DNA of 64,000 nucleotides from Rhodospirillales bacterium CG15_BIG_FIL_POST_REV_8_21_14_020_66_15. GTDB taxonomy: Bacteria; Pseudomonadota; Alphaproteobacteria; Rhodospirillales; Casp-alpha2. Positions 27,749-35,684 of this stretch are shown here, piece by piece. The stretch covers positions 4,435 through 68,434 of the forward strand of contig PFFW01000093.1 of NCBI GenBank assembly GCA_002781745.1, read 5' to 3'. A program made the translations under genes and the position numbers. Under the pieces are notes generated by a model, which was not told where the DNA came from, did not search any database, and was given only the letters and a program-made list of their open reading frames with translations. Every line of letters starts with the position of its first letter. Position 1 is the first letter of the stretch.

Positions 27749-29158
27749 ATGGCCTTCAATCTTCTACGATATTTTTCCCTGGCCAGCGCCGTGGTGGTGA
27801 TTTTGTCGTGTATCGCCCTTGGCTTCATATACCGAAGTTTTGCCGTCGCCGAATCGATCCGGGTGAGCGAGCGGCATAATGTCGAACTGGCACGCAGTTT
27901 CGCCAATGCGCTGTGGCCTCGCTATTCCGCTTTCCTGACCGCGTCGCGCCATGGGCCCGCCGAGGAACTCAGGCGCCCCCCTGAAATAGGGGAGATCGGC
28001 GAATTCCTGAAATCGATCACGACGGGCCTGTCGATCCTGAAGGTGAAGATCTACAACGCGCACGGATTGACGGTTTACTCGTCGGAGGCGGCCCAGATCG
28101 GCGAAAGCAAAGCCAAGGACGACGGATTCATGACCGTCATCCGGGAGGGCGTGATCCGCACAAGTGCCTCGCGCCGAGACAAGTTTTCAGCGTTTTCCGG
28201 CGAGGCACTGAACCGCGACGTGGTCGAAACGTATATTCCGATTCACGGCGAGGACGGCAAGGTCCAGGGCGTCTTTGAAATCTATTCCGATGTCACCGAC
28301 GAGATGGAAAGAGTGGACAGGAACACGCGCCGTGTCCTGACCGGTTATCTGCTGGCCGCGGTCGTTCTCTATCTCGCGCTATGGTTCATCGTCCGCAGAG
28401 CCGACCGCGTCATTCGCCGACAGTCCGAGGAAATCCACGAAAGCGCATCGGAATTGGCGCGCCAGTTGCGCAACCAGTTGGTGACCGAACAAACGCGGAT
28501 GAAGGACGTACTGAACCTCGCCGGCGGCATTGCCCATGAGATTTCCAATCCCTTCACCTCCCTGACGGCCGAACTGGACGTCATCGAACGACGCTGCCGC
28601 GAGGACGAAGCCGTCTCGAACCGGTGGCTGACGGAGCGTCTTGGCCGTCTGCAGGCGGCGATAGGCCGCATATCCTCGGTTCTCAACCGGCTGTCGGCCT
28701 TTCCCGATGCCGACGAAGGGGACGGCAAGACGCGGGCCTTTGACATCAATCAGCTAGTCGGGTCTGTCCTGGACATCATCCGGATCAGTGACCGTTCCCG
28801 TCAGATCGAGTTCCGCACAAGCCTATCGCCCGACGTGCCGCCCGTCCAAGGCACTCGATCCCAGGTCATGCTGTCCCTGTTCGTCGTCATGACGGCGCTC
28901 GTCGATTCCGCTGAGGGGCGACCACATGATCTCGAGATCGCCACCGGTGCCGGCGACGACGGAGTCGACCTGACCCTTGATCTGAATGGCAGGAATCTCG
29001 GGTCCGCGCCGCTGCGGGCGGTCGAGCGATCCGACGTCAAATTTGAATTCGGACGCGGGCTGCTGCAATCCTCGGGAAGCGAACTCACCGTCGAGCGAAA
29101 GGCGGACGGCTTTCGCGTCGGGGTCCGATTGCCGGCTTTCTCCCGCGACGCCGCATAA
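27749..29158 (+). CDS. membrane sensor kinase-like protein with degenerate ATPase domain
   Basis: A 469-residue protein. Membrane segments at residues ~8-30 and ~200-220 enclose a ~165-residue periplasmic sensor region. A coiled linker leads to the phospho-acceptor box (LAGGIAHEISNPFTSLTAEL), so His is present. The C-terminal ~130 residues, where the ATP-binding domain should be, lack the N box (reads LSLFVVMTALVDSAEG with no asparagine pair), the DxGxG loop and the GxGLGL lid. It is therefore probably unable to bind ATP normally and may act as a pseudokinase or phosphatase partner of the intact kinase at 58095. No response regulator is adjacent. It ends facing the left-going cytochrome operon. 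Confidence 0.8.
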   Translation: MAFNLLRYFSLASAVVVILSCIALGFIYRSFAVAESIRVSERHNVELARSFANALWPRYSAFLTASRHGPAEELRRPPEIGEIGEFLKSITTGLSILKVKIYNAHGLTVYSSEAAQIGESKAKDDGFMTVIREGVIRTSASRRDKFSAFSGEALNRDVVETYIPIHGEDGKVQGVFEIYSDVTDEMERVDRNTRRVLTGYLLAAVVLYLALWFIVRRADRVIRRQSEEIHESASELARQLRNQLVTEQTRMKDVLNLAGGIAHEISNPFTSLTAELDVIERRCREDEAVSNRWLTERLGRLQAAIGRISSVLNRLSAFPDADEGDGKTRAFDINQLVGSVLDIIRISDRSRQIEFRTSLSPDVPPVQGTRSQVMLSLFVVMTALVDSAEGRPHDLEIATGAGDDGVDLTLDLNGRNLGSAPLRAVERSDVKFEFGRGLLQSSGSELTVERKADGFRVGVRLPAFSRDAA

Positions 29159-29200
29159 AACGGGACCCCGGAATCCGTGATGAACGCACGCGGCGCGGCG

Positions 29201-29584
29201 TTACCAGCGCCCGGGGCCGCCGGTTTGCGCGCCGCCTTTTATCCCGGTTTTCAATCCGGGTAATCCGGAGTGGCAGAGATCGCAGTTTTCGACGCCCCAG
29301 GCGACGTCGTTGTTATGGCATATTCCGCAATACTTGCCGTCGATGATGGCGCTCATGGAGATATCGTTCGCTCCGGCCCGCATCTTGAACCCCAATTCGT
29401 GGTGACAGACCTTGCAGCGGAACCTGATCCGGTGGAACCAGTGCGGATAGATCACCGGCCGCATGCCCTGTTTTTCGGCGCGCTTGTTCAGGACCACGTC
29501 GGCGTATTCGGCATTGCCGGAGCCGGTGTGGAATATTCCTGCGATCAGGACGATGACTGCGGCATAGATTATCGAAGGCTTCAT
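29201..29584 (-). CDS. small triheme c7-type cytochrome
   Basis: A 127-residue exported protein with a signal peptide ending near GNA. Three heme c motifs (CKVCH, CGICH, CDLCH) are spaced as in c7-type triheme domains, and extra histidines for bis-His ligation stand in YPHWFHRIRF. AGGA precedes the ATG at 29584 by six to seven bases. It is the last gene of the left-going operon and is clearly paralogous to the triheme protein at 48630 (shared PHWFHRIRFRCKVCH). Small triheme cytochromes usually act as fast periplasmic electron carriers; the partner here is unknown. Confidence 0.88.
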   Translation of the reverse strand: MKPSIIYAAVIVLIAGIFHTGSGNAEYADVVLNKRAEKQGMRPVIYPHWFHRIRFRCKVCHHELGFKMRAGANDISMSAIIDGKYCGICHNNDVAWGVENCDLCHSGLPGLKTGIKGGAQTGGPGRW

Positions 29585-29592
29585 GGTCATTC

Positions 29593-30315
29593 CTATTTCG
29601 GCCTTACCACGACCTTGTTCTTCGATTCGGCGAGGGCTTTCTTGAAATCCCGGTGAAGGACGCTGTGGCATCGATTGCATTCGGTCAGCGGGAAGGCCAC
29701 CGCGCCGTGGCATTGGCCGCAATACTTCCCTTCGAGAATGTCCGTCATCGTGATGGGCGTCGCGCCCGCCTTCTTCTTGAAAATCTGCTCGTGGCAGTTC
29801 TCACAATCGAGCCACATCGTATGTTGGCGGTGCGGGAATTTCACGATTGGCAGCGCGCCGTTCAGGCTCAGGAATATGTCCAGGTCGAGGACGTTTATGT
29901 GCGTGTCCGGGCGAATGTTGGTGCGCGGATTGATCAGTCCCTGATCGAGCGCGGCGATCCAATCCACCTTGTTGCCGGCCTCGTCCGAGGGTAGCGGAGC
30001 CAATGCCTCGGCGGGCTGTTGTAGAAGTTTTATCGCGGGACTTCTCGGATCATGCAGGCCGTCCGCCGTCAGCGATTTCCATTTCTCGCTCCTGGATGCG
30101 GCCGGAGAGGACGGTGCCGCGACCGCGGCATTCTCCGTCGGCGCCGAAGCAGACGGCGGCGATGGGGTCGAGATCGATTTGAGCGTTTCCGTGTTGCAGG
30201 CCACAAGCAGGGCGAACAGCGTGGAGAGCGCGCAAACCACCGGCCAACTCCGGGCGACGGTCCAGGTATCCGATGAGAACGAGGCGGCCGTGCGCCGGCG
30301 TCTGAACCGTGTCAT
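29593..30315 (-). CDS. triheme c7-type cytochrome lipoprotein
   Basis: About 240 residues with a lipoprotein signal (hydrophobic stretch ending FALLVAC). A ~90-residue low-complexity linker precedes the C-terminal triheme domain with CENCH, CGQCH and CNRCH; FPHRQHTMWLDC supplies the histidine ligands and ITMTDILEGKYCGQCH matches the c7 triheme pattern. The ATG at 30315 overlaps the stop of the upstream gene (ATGA); an ATG at 30345 is also possible. The C-terminal half and the segment VLDLDIFLSLNGALPIVKFPH parallel the pentaheme protein at 49040, of which this looks like a version without the two added monoheme domains. Confidence 0.85.
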   Translation of the reverse strand: MTRFRRRRTAASFSSDTWTVARSWPVVCALSTLFALLVACNTETLKSISTPSPPSASAPTENAAVAAPSSPAASRSEKWKSLTADGLHDPRSPAIKLLQQPAEALAPLPSDEAGNKVDWIAALDQGLINPRTNIRPDTHINVLDLDIFLSLNGALPIVKFPHRQHTMWLDCENCHEQIFKKKAGATPITMTDILEGKYCGQCHGAVAFPLTECNRCHSVLHRDFKKALAESKNKVVVRPK

Positions 30316-30926
30316 CTTGCCGGCCTCTCTCTGGCGGGAATCCATGAGTAGGCCCTCCGTTCCGCCTCTACGACGTCATTTCTGGACATGCGTGGGAGGA
30401 GGCTGCGCCTGTCAATCAGCACGGTTGCTTTCTGGTCGCTGGCCACTTGTCGGCTGGCAATCGTGTACCAACTATAGGCCTCGATCCGCTGCTCCTTGGT
30501 GGCTCCGTCCGCGCTCAGAAGCTCGGCCAGCGCCAATTGCGCCTCGGTCGATCCCTGGTTCGCCGCCCGTCTGAACCAATATGCGCTTTCGACCGGGTCC
30601 CGGGTCACGCCGATGCCCCAGGCGTACAAACTGGCCAGGTCCCTTTGAGCTTCCATCAATCCGCCTTCGGCCGCTTTGAAATACCACTTTGCGGCCTGGT
30701 TGTAGTCAATGTCGAACCCTTCGCCGTTGGCATACATTCGCGCGAGATAGAGCTGGCTCTTCGGGTCGCCCTTTTCCGCGAGTTTAAGGAAATCCTTGGC
30801 CGCCTGCATGTAACGGCTCTTATGATAGGCTTCAAGCCCGCGTTCAAAGTAGGCTTGGGGCCCCGGGTCCGGCGCGCACGCCGTGAGCAGGCAGACAAGG
30901 GCTGACACGCTTCGCCATAATCGCAT
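30312..30926 (-). CDS. Sel1-repeat lipoprotein
   Basis: About 204 residues. A short lipoprotein signal (MRLWRSVSALVCLLTAC) leads to three to four Sel1-type TPR repeats, seen as SQLYLARMYANGEGFDIDYN, AQRDLASLYAWGIGV and AQLALAELLSADG. Such repeats make protein-binding scaffolds. An upstream in-frame ATG at 30977 is possible, but the later start gives a clean lipobox. It overlaps the triheme lipoprotein gene by four bases, and another Sel1 protein is encoded at 39927. Its likely role is assembly or tethering of cytochromes at the outer membrane; this is inference. Confidence 0.85.
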   Translation of the reverse strand: MRLWRSVSALVCLLTACAPDPGPQAYFERGLEAYHKSRYMQAAKDFLKLAEKGDPKSQLYLARMYANGEGFDIDYNQAAKWYFKAAEGGLMEAQRDLASLYAWGIGVTRDPVESAYWFRRAANQGSTEAQLALAELLSADGATKEQRIEAYSWYTIASRQVASDQKATVLIDRRSLLPRMSRNDVVEAERRAYSWIPARERPAR

Positions 30927-30985
30927 CGGCGGCACTTCCGGGTTTTCTCGTTGTGTATCAGAAGGCTGTACGACCATAACGCGGA

Positions 30986-31960
30986 TTACCTCTGCACGCC
31001 GCCGGGTTGTTGCGGCACGCGGTCGAAAAAGGCCTTTTCAACGTAGGCGGCGACCGCGGCGATCTGATCTTCGGTCATCACTCTTTTCCATGCCGACATG
31101 GAGGTGCCCGACAATCCATCGCGGATGACCCTGATCACGGACCCGTGGTCGAGCCGGGCGCGCAGTTCGGGGTCGTTCAGGTTTCTCGCGGGTGGATCCA
31201 GGAACGCGCCGATCCAATTGCCGCCCGAGCCGTCCATCGCATGACAGAAGGCGCAGTTCGCCTGATAAAGCTCTTCTCCACGCCTCTCCTGTGCGGACAG
31301 TCCGGTGATGACGGGGGCCCGGTTGTGGACGTCATACGGGGTGGCAGGGGCGCCGCCGGCCGAATCCCGGGCGCCGTCCTTGCGCCAGGGGAAGTCGATA
31401 CGGCCGTCACGATGGCACACCACGCCGCAGCCCTGGTCCGAAAGGGGGTACTTGCTCCACGCTTCTCCGGAGGCCTTCGATTCCCGTCCCGCATGACAGG
31501 TGATGCAGGTTTTTTTGAACAGCGCCAGACCATGCCGCTGTTCAGGCGTCATCGTCGTGGGGGCTTTGTCTATTGCGATTTCCCGTTTCACGAAAGGGTA
31601 GGCGGCCGCATACCGCTCGCGGTGACGGGGCCATCCATTCTCCTTCGTGTGGTAGAAGGTATTGACCGCCGCCTTGGTGACGAATTCGGATTCGATGAAA
31701 CGCGCGACGTCCTCGATTTCCTCCGGCGACAGGGTCTTGGCGAAGCTTTTCATGGCGGTGCCTTTCACGCCGTGCCGGAGCACTTGCATGATCTTCGGTG
31801 CCGTCAGGTGCTTCGCCGTCGTGAAGTCGGCCGGTTTCGGCGACAGGTATTCGGCCGCTTCGGTCGCGGCGTCGCCATTGTATCCGTGGCAGAAATAGCA
31901 CCGGAAATTATATACCTTCCGCCCGCGTTCGACCGGCGTCGCGGGGTCGTCCTGCGCCAT
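30986..31960 (-). CDS. cytochrome c, three CxxCH plus one CxxxCH, no signal peptide
   Basis: A 324-residue protein that starts MAQDDPATPVERGRKVYNFR and runs straight into its first heme motif CYFCH, without any signal peptide. Further motifs are CITCH, CAFCH and a CGVVCH (CxxxCH) variant, in cytochrome c domains with methionines in GTAMKSF and GTSMSAW. c-Type heme is attached only outside the cytoplasm, so as an independent product it could not mature. Its ATG overlaps the stop of the exported triheme cytochrome gene by one base, directly after an A9 run containing A AAA AAC. It is best read as the second half of a longer cytochrome made by -1 frameshifting, or as one gene broken by a homopolymer error. 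Confidence 0.85.
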   Translation of the reverse strand: MAQDDPATPVERGRKVYNFRCYFCHGYNGDAATEAAEYLSPKPADFTTAKHLTAPKIMQVLRHGVKGTAMKSFAKTLSPEEIEDVARFIESEFVTKAAVNTFYHTKENGWPRHRERYAAAYPFVKREIAIDKAPTTMTPEQRHGLALFKKTCITCHAGRESKASGEAWSKYPLSDQGCGVVCHRDGRIDFPWRKDGARDSAGGAPATPYDVHNRAPVITGLSAQERRGEELYQANCAFCHAMDGSGGNWIGAFLDPPARNLNDPELRARLDHGSVIRVIRDGLSGTSMSAWKRVMTEDQIAAVAAYVEKAFFDRVPQQPGGVQR

Positions 31961-31972
31961 CAGTTTTTTTTT
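31958..31972 (-). other. A9 run with slippery heptamer at junction of two cytochrome genes
   Basis: On the minus strand nine A's (31972-31964) are followed by C, TGA (31962-31960) and ATG (31960-31958). The zero frame reads AAA AAC TGA, and the heptamer A AAA AAC (31969-31963) is a classic -1 slippage site. A -1 shift reads through as CTG ATG GCG into the next cytochrome. Transcriptional slippage on A9 would have the same effect. Confidence 0.6.
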
Positions 31973-33216
31973 GAGGGAGGCTCGGCGCGATCCTCCGCCG
32001 GTGCGCCGCCGCCTTCTCCGTTCTCTTTGAAGAGTTTGGACGGCGACTGCCTGGCGTCGGCCATGATGAAGCGGCTGAAGATGAATTCGGCCACATCGGC
32101 GATCTGCTGGTCCGTCAGAACGGTCGCCCAGGCCGGCATTACCGTTCCCGTGATTCCCTTGGCAATGCTTTGGAACAGATGCGGGCGGTTGAGTTCGGCC
32201 CTTGCGCGTTTTCCCGTGAAATTTTCCGGCCGGGGAAAGATGAAATAGGCGCGGGGGCCGTCACCGTTGCCTTGTACGCCGTGACATGCCGAACAATTGC
32301 TCTGATAGAGTTTCTTTCCTCGGGTCACATCGCCCGAAAGTCCGCCCGCAAACGCCCGCGCCATTTCGTGCGAGCCGCCTTCGTGGTTGTGTCCATGTCC
32401 GCCGGGCGGAGAGCCGGCGGGAGGCGTCTTGCCTTCGTCGGCCAGCTTTTCCGGGAAGATGAAAGCCTGACGAATGTAATCGACGACGGCGGCGATTTCA
32501 TTTTGCGACAGCTGCGTCGCAAAGCCCACCATGGCGCTCTTTTCCGATCCATAGGTCACGGTGTTGATCATGTGCCGCCGGGAAAGTTTTTTCGCCTTGT
32601 ACGAGGTGAAGTCGAAAGGCGGCGGGTCCAGGCTGTTCTTCGCCCAGGACGCCGCGTTTCCGCGGTCACCGTGACACACGCTGCAGGTGCGGGCGAAAAT
32701 CTTTCGGCCGACACTGGCATCGGCGGTTCCGCTCGGCAGCATGAACGCGTCCCCGATGAAATCGACGACGTCCTTTGCGTCCTGTTCGGACAGCGGGGAT
32801 TTGCCGTCTTTTCCGGCCGCCGTCCCGTGCCCCTGGCGCAGCGCCGTCAACATGCGTGCCGCGGTATAGGTGACGAGCGCTTGCGGTGCCGTGAAGTCCG
32901 GCACGGGTTTGTCGAGGCCTGCCGCGGCGGGGCCCTGACCGTCGCCCTGCCTGCCGTGGCAGGAAACGCAGCGGTCGCGATAGACCTGCGACCCGCGGAC
33001 CGCCCGAATGCCCTCCTTCAGGGGCTTGAATGGAGTTGCCGCCGGGGCGGTCTCGCCCGCGTGGCCGGGCGCGTGCCGATGCCCTTCGTCGGCACGGAGC
33101 CCGGGCGCGCCCGCAACCGAAGCGGCGAGAATCCCCAATACCAGAAGGATGCGCACGACGCGTGAGTTTGTCGGTTGCGGGCGGATATTCGAATTCCGGC
33201 AAACGGCGCGTTTCAA
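31960..33216 (-). CDS. exported triheme cytochrome c (first half of probable fused cytochrome)
   Basis: A 418-residue protein with a long-headed signal peptide (hydrophobic RILLVLGILAASVAGAPG). Three cytochrome c domains each have one heme motif: CVSCH, CSVCH and CSACH, with domain-typical PPPFDF, TGTVMPAWA and similar methionine regions. A histidine-rich linker (HGHNHEGGSH) lies between domains 2 and 3. The TTG at 33216 is chosen because GAGG lies five bases before it. The gene ends at an A9 slippery site next to a signal-less cytochrome gene, so frameshifting would give a ~740-residue six- or seven-heme protein. Confidence 0.85.
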   Translation of the reverse strand: MKRAVCRNSNIRPQPTNSRVVRILLVLGILAASVAGAPGLRADEGHRHAPGHAGETAPAATPFKPLKEGIRAVRGSQVYRDRCVSCHGRQGDGQGPAAAGLDKPVPDFTAPQALVTYTAARMLTALRQGHGTAAGKDGKSPLSEQDAKDVVDFIGDAFMLPSGTADASVGRKIFARTCSVCHGDRGNAASWAKNSLDPPPFDFTSYKAKKLSRRHMINTVTYGSEKSAMVGFATQLSQNEIAAVVDYIRQAFIFPEKLADEGKTPPAGSPPGGHGHNHEGGSHEMARAFAGGLSGDVTRGKKLYQSNCSACHGVQGNGDGPRAYFIFPRPENFTGKRARAELNRPHLFQSIAKGITGTVMPAWATVLTDQQIADVAEFIFSRFIMADARQSPSKLFKENGEGGGAPAEDRAEPPSKKN

Positions 33217-33286
33217 TGATACCTCGGAATGACTGCGGTTGGTTTCATACTGGGAGTGACTCGCCTATCCGGAAAATCGATGCGTC

Positions 33287-34372
33287 TCAGCTGGACAGTT
33301 TCGGTTTGCCGAGGCTGGCGGGGCGGTACACCTCGAGTTTCGAAAAAAACTGGTCGACTACGTAAATCCGCCCGTCGGTCCGGTCGACGGTCAACCCCGA
33401 GGGAAGCATGAACTTGCCCGGGCCGTTGATGGTCGAACGCTCGCCGATCCACATCAGAAGTTCGCCCTTCGGGTTGAATATCTGAATGTTCCCGAACGCG
33501 GCATCGGTCACATAGATGTTGTTCTGCGCATCGACGGCGACGCTTTTCGGGCGGGCGAACTGACCCGAGCGGGTGCCGACGGTGCCGATCGAGAACTTGT
33601 ACTTACCTGACTGGTCAAACGCCTGGACGCGGAAGTTGCCGCCATCGACGACGTACAAGGTGCCGTCGGGCCCGATGGTCGCCGTGAGCGGAAGGTTGAA
33701 TTCCCCTGCCTTGTCGCCGCGCTTGCCGATGTCATAGAGATGCTTGCCCGAGGGGGCCATGACGATCACCCGATGCTTGTTCGAGGTCACGCCGCCCGTG
33801 TCGACGATGAAAACCTTGCTGCCGTCACCGCTGACCGCAATTCCGGTCGGGCGTTCGAAGATTTCGCGTCCGTCGATCGAGTTGATGTAATTGCCGTCGA
33901 AATCGTAGATGACCACGCGCTTTGCCGTCGCGTCCACGACGTAAAGCTGGCCCTTGTCGTCCAACGCGATGCCCAGCGGCTTGGCCAGGGAACCGACGCC
34001 TTCAGTGCCGATTTCAAAATGCCTTTTTGCTTTGGTGTCGAAGGCGTGAACCAAGCGGGAGACGCTGTCGCCGACGAAGATGCGGCCGTTCCTGATCTCG
34101 ACGCCGAACGGCTTCGACAGTGAGTCCGAGGCACCGCTGGCTCCGGTGGCCATTGCCCGGAGCTTTTGCGCCGTCGTCAGTTCGACGACGTCCCTGCTGC
34201 TGTGTATTACCTTCTCGAAGTAGAACCGGGGATCGGCTGGTTTCGCCGGCCACGTCGTCTGGACGGCGGCAGTGTTGGCCGGGCCTGTCGTCTGACATGC
34301 GGCGATGGAAAGGGCGAGCACGGGAACCATCGCAAGATTCTTCGCCCATTTGTGAAACGTCGTATCGGTCAT
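33287..34372 (-). CDS. NHL-repeat beta-propeller lipoprotein
   Basis: About 361 residues. A lipoprotein signal (VPVLALSIAAC) is followed by about six NHL repeats forming a beta-propeller: GIALDDKGQLYVVDATAKRV, GIAVSGDGSKVFIVDTGG, SVAVDAQNNIYVTDAAFG and GLTVDRTDGRIYVVDQFF are typical blades. AAGGGG stands nine bases before the ATG at 34372; the ATG at 34378 is too close. Its paralogue is the NHL lipoprotein at 51608. NHL proteins accompany multiheme cytochrome and conduit clusters in Geobacter-type bacteria. The work done by the propeller is not known; a surface or periplasmic scaffold is the usual guess. Confidence 0.88.
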   Translation of the reverse strand: MTDTTFHKWAKNLAMVPVLALSIAACQTTGPANTAAVQTTWPAKPADPRFYFEKVIHSSRDVVELTTAQKLRAMATGASGASDSLSKPFGVEIRNGRIFVGDSVSRLVHAFDTKAKRHFEIGTEGVGSLAKPLGIALDDKGQLYVVDATAKRVVIYDFDGNYINSIDGREIFERPTGIAVSGDGSKVFIVDTGGVTSNKHRVIVMAPSGKHLYDIGKRGDKAGEFNLPLTATIGPDGTLYVVDGGNFRVQAFDQSGKYKFSIGTVGTRSGQFARPKSVAVDAQNNIYVTDAAFGNIQIFNPKGELLMWIGERSTINGPGKFMLPSGLTVDRTDGRIYVVDQFFSKLEVYRPASLGKPKLSS

Positions 34373-34481
34373 GTTCATCTACCCCTTCAATCGTTTCTGG
34401 TCGTCGCCCGCTTGACACGCGACCCCGGCAAGTTGGCTGGCTGCCCTGATCAGGAATCCGATCAGGACTGGGGGACCAGGT

Positions 34482-34802
34482 TCATTTTGCGGCCTCGTTG
34501 CACCTGAATTTCCCAAGCACCTTTTTTTCCGGTCCGCTGGCGGACGAATCCCGGATGATCACTTCGGATACGTCGGATATTTTGTGCTTCGCGAGCAGAC
34601 GACAGGAAACCTGGGACATGAAATTGTAGTCGGCGCCGACATTGATGACCTCGATATCGAGCCTGCCGGATTTCACCTCCGTCTTGGTGACCCCGTGAAC
34701 GGTGGCGTTGATTTCCTCCAGCGCGGCCTTCTCATCCGCGACCGTCGGCGCGGAAAAAAAAGCGACCGCAAGAAAAACTGGCAATACCTTCATAACTCGC
34801 AT
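34482..34802 (-). CDS. small secreted protein of unknown function
   Basis: A 106-residue exported protein with a signal peptide (MKVLPVFLAVAFFSA, cleavage after VADE region). The mature ~85 residues have two cysteines (SCRLLAK and KFRCNE) likely to form a disulfide, and alternating beta-like segments (LDIEVINVGADYNFMSQV). No family was recognised. GGAGG precedes the ATG at 34802 by about seven bases. It lies in the left-going operon between the NHL lipoprotein and a diheme cytochrome. Confidence 0.7.
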   Translation of the reverse strand: MRVMKVLPVFLAVAFFSAPTVADEKAALEEINATVHGVTKTEVKSGRLDIEVINVGADYNFMSQVSCRLLAKHKISDVSEVIIRDSSASGPEKKVLGKFRCNEAAK

Positions 34803-34890
34803 CATTCGTCCTCCGATGCATGAACCCGGCCCGGGGAAAGGATTCCGGACCTGTCGAATCCCCACTTCATCGCACTTGCCGATCGGCGAC

Positions 34891-35505
34891 TCATTTCTTC
34901 GCCTGGGATTGCAGGTAACCGATGATCTTTTCCTTTTGATCGTTGCTCGCGACGATCCGCCCCATGGATTTCATGTGACCCACCATCCGGTACACCGTGT
35001 TCCGCCAGGCTTCGCCCTTGTGAAGTTTCGGGTCGGGAAGCTGATGGCACTGGTTGCAGATCTGCGTGTATTCCTTGGCGCCTTCTTCCTTCAGCGGGAC
35101 GTCGTTGAAGTTGACGCCGTGCATGGCGTACCGCGCCATGTATTTCTCGATGACGTGGCCTTCCTCGTAGGTCGGCCCTTCGTACTCCTTGAATTGAGCG
35201 GCGACCACTTGCAGGCGCCAGTACATGCGCCACACAACCTGCTTCCACTCGGCCGCGGTATGCATGCCGGGGCCTGGGGCGTTATGACACTGGACGCAGT
35301 ATTTGAAGACCAGCTTCGCCCCATGAGAATCCGGCGCAGGCAGGTCGGATCGTTCCAGCGTAGGGAGAAGGCCGCCCATGTTTCCGAAGTGAACCAGATG
35401 GGGAAGTTTCTGCTGGTCCGGTCTTGGATCCGCCGCGCGGACGTCCTGGGAGACCGCCACGCAACCAAACGCAAGCGCCACGAATAGACCTAAAATCTTA
35501 TGCAT
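34891..35505 (-). CDS. diheme c-type cytochrome
   Basis: About 204 residues with a signal peptide (MHKILGLFVALAFGCVAV, cleavage near VRAAD). The two heme motifs are CVQCH (residue ~75) and CNQCH (residue ~150), each followed by a region with HMK or methionine-containing helices (VYRMVGHMKSMGR). The domain LVFKYCVQCHNAPGPGMHTA resembles diheme cytochromes of the c4/c5-like group. GGGAG lies about seven bases before the ATG at 35505. It lies downstream of the M1-like peptidase in the same operon. Confidence 0.85.
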   Translation of the reverse strand: MHKILGLFVALAFGCVAVSQDVRAADPRPDQQKLPHLVHFGNMGGLLPTLERSDLPAPDSHGAKLVFKYCVQCHNAPGPGMHTAAEWKQVVWRMYWRLQVVAAQFKEYEGPTYEEGHVIEKYMARYAMHGVNFNDVPLKEEGAKEYTQICNQCHQLPDPKLHKGEAWRNTVYRMVGHMKSMGRIVASNDQKEKIIGYLQSQAKK

Positions 35506-35684
35506 CGGATGCTCCCTCTCCATCGTCTCAAGGTGGCGATTGTATCGCCATGTAAGGCCCAGTATCAACGGCAGTCCGAAAAATAGCAATAAGAACAACG
35601 CATTATGTCGAATTTCGTCCGGCGGCGCGCCGACCTCCAAAGGCCCGCGACGGTCTCCTGCAAGACCGGTCGCAGGGCTCGTCC

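Noticed and set aside
35506-35684. In-frame upstream extension of the diheme cytochrome with a membrane-like stretch
   Set aside because: No start codon with a ribosome site precedes it; the ATG at 35505 gives a proper signal peptide with GGGAG before it.
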